This document shows, piece after piece, positions 6,626 to 9,427 of a DNA stretch of 9,427 nucleotides. This stretch comes from Parvularcula sp. (GTDB taxonomy: Bacteria > Pseudomonadota > Alphaproteobacteria > Caulobacterales > Parvularculaceae), in the NCBI GenBank assembly GCA_003506635.1, contig DNZB01000285.1, positions 1 through 9,427 on the forward strand, written 5' to 3'. The notes beneath the pieces are model-generated. The model was not told where the DNA came from and searched no databases. It worked only from the letters and a program-made list of their open reading frames with translations. Positions within the stretch are counted from its first letter, which is position 1; each line of letters opens with the position of its first letter. Position numbers and translations under genes: made by a program.

Positions 6626-7237
6626 ATGGCGAACCACCTCCATAAGGGCGACCTGCCGGCCTCGCTGTCTTTTGGCGCGTCGGTCGCCGTCGACAGCGAA
6701 ACGATGGGATTGAACACCCATCGCGACCGGCTGTGCGTCGTGCAGCTGTCGGGCGGGGACGGACACGCGCATATTGTCCAGCTGGCGCAGGGTTATGACG
6801 CGCCGAACCTCAAACGGCTGCTTGCAGACCCCAAGGTCTTGAAAATATTTCACTTCGCGCGGTTCGACATCGCCGCCTTCCAGCATTGGCTCGGGGTCGA
6901 AACGACCCCTGTCTATTGCACCAAGGTCGCCTCGCGCCTGGCCCGGACCTTTACCGACCGGCACGGGCTGAAGGACCTTGCGCGCGACCTGCTGGGCCTT
7001 GACCTTTCAAAGCAGCAGCAATCGTCGGACTGGGGGGCCGATACCCTGTCAAAAGAGCAGCTCGATTACGCTGCGGCTGACGTCCTTTATCTCCACGCGC
7101 TGAAAGAAAAGCTCGATGTCATGCTCGCCCGCGAAGGCCGGGCGCATCTGGCGCAGGCCTGCTTCCAGTTCCTGCCGGCGCGTGCGGCGCTTGACCTCGC
7201 CGGCTGGCCGGAAATCGACATTCTGGCGCACGCCTGA
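6626..7237 (+). CDS. Ribonuclease D-like DEDDy 3'-5' exonuclease
   Basis: This 203-residue protein is a 3'-5' exonuclease domain of the RNase D (DEDDy) type, expected to trim RNA 3' ends in the cytoplasm. Motif I is VDSETMGL with Asp23 and Glu25. Motif II is FHFARFDIAAF with Asp81. Motif III is YAAADVLYL with Tyr148 and Asp152. The conserved block KQQQSSDWG (129-137) precedes motif III. Unlike classical RNase D of about 370 residues, there is no C-terminal HRDC domain. The short form is common in Alphaproteobacteria directly upstream of lptC, as here. GGGA at 6617-6620 lies five bases before the ATG. A 129-base gap separates it from lptC, so co-transcription with the lpt genes is possible but not shown. 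Confidence 0.92.
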   Translation: MANHLHKGDLPASLSFGASVAVDSETMGLNTHRDRLCVVQLSGGDGHAHIVQLAQGYDAPNLKRLLADPKVLKIFHFARFDIAAFQHWLGVETTPVYCTKVASRLARTFTDRHGLKDLARDLLGLDLSKQQQSSDWGADTLSKEQLDYAAADVLYLHALKEKLDVMLAREGRAHLAQACFQFLPARAALDLAGWPEIDILAHA

Positions 7238-7300
7238 GGCGGCCCGCCAAAAAACCCGCCGCCGGCGCTCGAATCCGGCTCGCGCTCGCCGCCTTGTCCC

Positions 7301-7306
7301 CTATAT
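7301..7306 (+). promoter_or_regulatory. Candidate -10 element (CTATAT) upstream of lptC
   Basis: CTATAT sits in the 129-base gap before lptC, about 60 bases from its ATG, and matches the -10 favoured by alphaproteobacterial housekeeping promoters. No TTG-type -35 is present at 16-18 bases, which lowers confidence. A GANTC site (GAATC, 7271-7275) lies just beyond the expected -35 region. Confidence 0.35.
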
Positions 7307-7366
7307 TGAAGGTCTTGAAAAACCCGCGCGTTTCCCGCTCGAAGCGCGCCGATCCCGCGTGGACGA

Positions 7367-8134
7367 ATGACCGCAGCGCCGGACGCCGCCATTGACGCCG
7401 CCCCCGCGTCCGAAAGCGCAGGGCCGGCGCGCGCGCGCACCAACAAAGGTTCTCTCGACAGCCTGACGATCCGCCGGCGCACGACGGGCGAGGATGCGGC
7501 GGCGCGCGCGCAATTCATGCGCCGGATGCGGGTCGCCCTGCCGATCCTTGCAGTCATCCTGATCGCGACCTTCTTTTTCAACACGCGCCGGTCGGGCGTC
7601 GACGACGCCTTCCTCGAAGACTTCGCCGACATCGACGCGACGCCGCAGAACCTCAGGACCGCGAGGCCCCACTTCACCGGGGTCGATGCGCGCGGCAATC
7701 CCTACGAAGTGACGGCGGAAGCCGCGCTGCAACAGGCGAACGGCGGCAAGGTCGTCGATCTTGAAGCCCCGCGCGCCGTCACCTCGACCGGAGAGCGCCA
7801 GTCGGTCGTCGCGGCGAAGGCGGGCGTTTTTGACGCCGACGCAAAGCGGCTTGATTTGCGCGAAGGGGTCACCTTCGAACACAAGATCGGAGCGACGACC
7901 TATGTGCTGAAGACGCCGCAGGCGACCTATACGATCGATGACCGCGTGGTCGTCAGCGAGGCCGGCGTCGCGGGGGAGGGCTCGGCCGGGGAGCTTTTGA
8001 AGGCCGACCGCATGAGCGCCGGCGATCGCGAAGGCAAGCTCGTCTTCGAGGGCAATGTCAGCATGCGGATTTTTCCGCGCCAGACGGAGCCCGCCGGGGA
8101 AACGGCGGAACCGAACAAGACCGAAGAGCAATGA
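7367..8134 (+). CDS. lptC: LPS export system protein LptC
   Basis: LptC is the bitopic inner-membrane component that passes lipopolysaccharide from the LptBFG transporter to periplasmic LptA. The 255-residue product has a cytoplasmic N-terminus of about 50 residues, rich in Ala, Pro and Arg. One transmembrane helix follows (residues about 55-71, RVALPILAVILIATFFF), then a periplasmic LptC/OstA-like beta-jellyroll domain (about 85-240), with PHFTGVDARGNPYEVTA as the typical domain opening. The N-terminal tail is longer than in E. coli LptC (191 residues), as is usual in this class. Its stop overlaps the lptA start by four bases. The only Shine-Dalgarno-like sequence before the ATG is a weak GGA. 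A possible own promoter lies in the upstream gap. Assignment rests on domain pattern plus the lptC-lptA-lptB order. Confidence 0.9.
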   Translation: MTAAPDAAIDAAPASESAGPARARTNKGSLDSLTIRRRTTGEDAAARAQFMRRMRVALPILAVILIATFFFNTRRSGVDDAFLEDFADIDATPQNLRTARPHFTGVDARGNPYEVTAEAALQQANGGKVVDLEAPRAVTSTGERQSVVAAKAGVFDADAKRLDLREGVTFEHKIGATTYVLKTPQATYTIDDRVVVSEAGVAGEGSAGELLKADRMSAGDREGKLVFEGNVSMRIFPRQTEPAGETAEPNKTEEQ

Positions 8135-8631
8135 AGAAAGGGAAGGCGACCATGCGGGCAGCGGGGGCGATCGCGGCGGCGGCCGCAATGATGACGTGGC
8201 CGGCGTCGGCGCAGCTCGCCCCGACCGAGAGCGACGCTCCGATTGACATCACCGGCGACCGGCTGGAGGTCGAAAACGACGTCGCGACCTTCATCGGCAA
8301 TGTGCGCGCGGTTCAGGGGCCTGCGATCCTCACCGCCGAGCGTCTCGTCGCCGACCTCGACGATAAGGGCTCGTTCACCAAGATCCGCGCGCAAGGAACG
8401 GTGCGCTATTCGAACGGCAAGGAGGCGATCACCGGCGCGCGCGCGCTGTTCGACGACACCGCGCGCACGATCACGATTTCTGAAAACGTCGTCGTCACGC
8501 AAGGCGAACAGGTGATGACCGGCGGCGAACTCGTTTACTGGATCGACACCGGCAAGATCGTGTTCACCGCGCAGGCCGGCAAACGCATCCGCGGCATTTT
8601 TCATGCCAAAGACCAGCCCGGACAGTCGTGA
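8131..8631 (+). CDS. lptA: LPS transport periplasmic protein LptA (OstA-like)
   Basis: LptA forms the periplasmic bridge carrying lipopolysaccharide from LptC to LptD at the outer membrane. The 166-residue precursor has a signal peptide with cleavage after PASA (near residue 27). An OstA/LptA domain fills the rest: PIDITGDRLEVE, ATFIGNVRAVQG, LTAERLVADL, IRAQGTVRY, and ENVVVTQGEQVMTGGEL are the repeating beta-strand units of the family. Two starts are possible. The ATG at 8131 overlaps the lptC stop (ATGA) and would be coupled. The in-frame ATG at 8152 is preceded by the stronger site GGGAAGG with five-base spacing and still leaves a complete signal peptide. A 32-base gap separates it from lptB. 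Confidence 0.93.
   Translation: MKKGKATMRAAGAIAAAAAMMTWPASAQLAPTESDAPIDITGDRLEVENDVATFIGNVRAVQGPAILTAERLVADLDDKGSFTKIRAQGTVRYSNGKEAITGARALFDDTARTITISENVVVTQGEQVMTGGELVYWIDTGKIVFTAQAGKRIRGIFHAKDQPGQS
8140..8146 (+). promoter_or_regulatory. Strong Shine-Dalgarno inside the annotated lptA start region
   Basis: GGGAAGG lies five bases before the in-frame ATG at 8152. It suggests the main lptA start may be seven codons downstream of the overlapping ATG. Confidence 0.5.
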
Positions 8632-8663
8632 TTTCATCAAGTTTTAAAGAGAGTCCCCGTTAA

Positions 8664-9427
8664 ATGCCCGAAGCCATGAATGTCGAGACCCACACCCCCG
8701 GCGCGCAAGGAAAGCGCGCGCCCCAGCGCCCGACGGTCGTCGAGGGCGGCGGCGGGCTTTTTGCGGAAAATCTCGGCAAGACGTTCAAGCGCCGCCCGGT
8801 CGTCCGGGGCGTCTCCATGGGCGTCCGCCGCGGCGAGGTGGTCGGGCTTTTAGGGCCGAACGGCGCGGGCAAGACGACGTGCTTTTACATGATCACCGGC
8901 CTCATCCCGGTCGATTTCGGTTCGATCGCCATCGACGGCCACGACGTGACGCGCCTTCCGATGTATCAGCGCGCGCGATTGGGCCTCGGCTACCTCCCGC
9001 AGGAAGCGTCGATCTTCCGTGGGCTGACGGTCGAGCAGAATCTCCGCGCCGTCGTGGAACTTGTCGAGAAAAACAAGGACCGCCAGCAGGCGCTGATCGA
9101 CGATCTCCTCAACGAGTTCAACATCACCCATATCAGGAACGCGCCGGCGCTCGCGCTGTCGGGCGGGGAGCGCCGCCGGGTCGAAATCGCGCGCGCGCTT
9201 GCGACCGGTCCTGCGTTCATGCTGCTTGACGAACCGTTCGCGGGCATCGACCCCCTCGCGATCGCCGACATCCGCGAGCTCGTCCTCCATCTCAAGGAGC
9301 GCGGCCTCGGCGTTCTCATCACCGATCACAACGTGCGCGAAACGCTCGACATCATCGATCGCGCCTACATCATTCACGAAGGCGAAGTGCTCATCGAGGG
9401 CGCGCCCAGCGATATCGTCGGCGACAA
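8664..9427 (+). CDS. lptB: LPS export ABC transporter ATP-binding protein LptB (3' end beyond window)
   Basis: LptB is the cytoplasmic ATPase powering lipopolysaccharide extraction by LptBFG. The frame is open to the window edge, giving 254 residues. All ABC motifs are present: Walker A GPNGAGKT (64-71), Q-loop in LPQEASIFR (Gln113), signature LSGGERRR (165-172), Walker B FMLLDE (185-190) and switch His222 in ITDHNVRET. These closely follow E. coli LptB. By comparison with the 241-residue E. coli protein, only about the last 15-20 residues are missing. There is an N-terminal extension of about 30 residues, rich in Pro, Gly and basic residues, before the ABC core (GGLFAENLGKTFK). The ATG at 8664 has only a weak AGAGAG ten bases upstream, and the in-frame ATG at 8676 is an alternative. 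It follows lptA by 32 bases and is surely in the same transcript. Confidence 0.96.
   Translation, partial: MPEAMNVETHTPGAQGKRAPQRPTVVEGGGGLFAENLGKTFKRRPVVRGVSMGVRRGEVVGLLGPNGAGKTTCFYMITGLIPVDFGSIAIDGHDVTRLPMYQRARLGLGYLPQEASIFRGLTVEQNLRAVVELVEKNKDRQQALIDDLLNEFNITHIRNAPALALSGGERRRVEIARALATGPAFMLLDEPFAGIDPLAIADIRELVLHLKERGLGVLITDHNVRETLDIIDRAYIIHEGEVLIEGAPSDIVGD

Noticed and set aside
7238..7262. Possible terminator after the exonuclease gene (GC blocks with an A-run)
   Set aside because: The GC blocks do not form a convincing stem with a normal loop on the plus strand, and the run is A, not T, in that direction.
7116..7370. Short plus-strand frame ending in an ATGA overlap with lptC
   Set aside because: It overlaps the exonuclease gene in another frame for about half its length, and its Arg-rich product matches nothing. 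The stop/start overlap appears accidental.
7301..8188. Minus-strand open frame of 295 codons opposite lptC
   Set aside because: It is an antisense shadow with low-complexity Arg-rich sequence. lptC fits its neighbours and has a clear transmembrane helix and domain.

Overview
The window looks like chromosomal core sequence from a GC-rich alphaproteobacterium. The main lineage clue is the gene string ribonuclease D-like exonuclease, lptC, lptA, lptB, which is typical of that class. The TtcA and TrmB proteins also have alphaproteobacterial-type sequences (for example [11 protein letters not shown] and [25 protein letters not shown] in TtcA). I cannot name a family or genus. There is no phage, transposase, CRISPR array, rRNA or tRNA. 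Coding density is very high, and the only gene-free stretch over 300 bases is the divergent spacer at 6251-6625.

Left two thirds (12-6250, all minus strand): a compact six-gene run read right to left. The order is a Tat-exported dienelactone hydrolase family protein, a 189-residue exported protein of unknown function, a DUF885 family exported protein, trmB (tRNA m7G46 methyltransferase), a lipoprotein resembling CE15 glucuronoyl esterases, and ttcA (tRNA s2C32 synthetase). Three of the five junctions are 4-base ATGA stop/start overlaps, one is a 22-base gap and one is a longer overlap. The run is therefore almost certainly one transcript with translational coupling. A plausible sigma-70-type promoter lies just upstream of the first gene. 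The operon mixes two tRNA modification enzymes with four exported proteins, three of them hydrolase-like, and no obvious pathway links them.

Right third (6626-9427, plus strand): a stand-alone DEDDy exonuclease of the RNase D type, then the lipopolysaccharide transport genes lptC, lptA and lptB. LptC is the bitopic inner-membrane component, LptA the periplasmic bridge and LptB the cytoplasmic ATPase. lptB runs off the right edge with nearly all of its expected length present.

The most unusual item is a roughly 140-base, dyad-rich repeat-like element inserted in frame within ttcA (about 733-871). It adds about 47 low-complexity residues just before the PP-loop while leaving every catalytic motif intact. 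Two of the exported hydrolase-like proteins also appear to lack a textbook catalytic residue or motif: DUF885 has no HExxPGH, and the CE15-like protein has Gln where the canonical Glu sits. I did not find a clearly new multi-gene system. The rest is well-recognised core metabolism.
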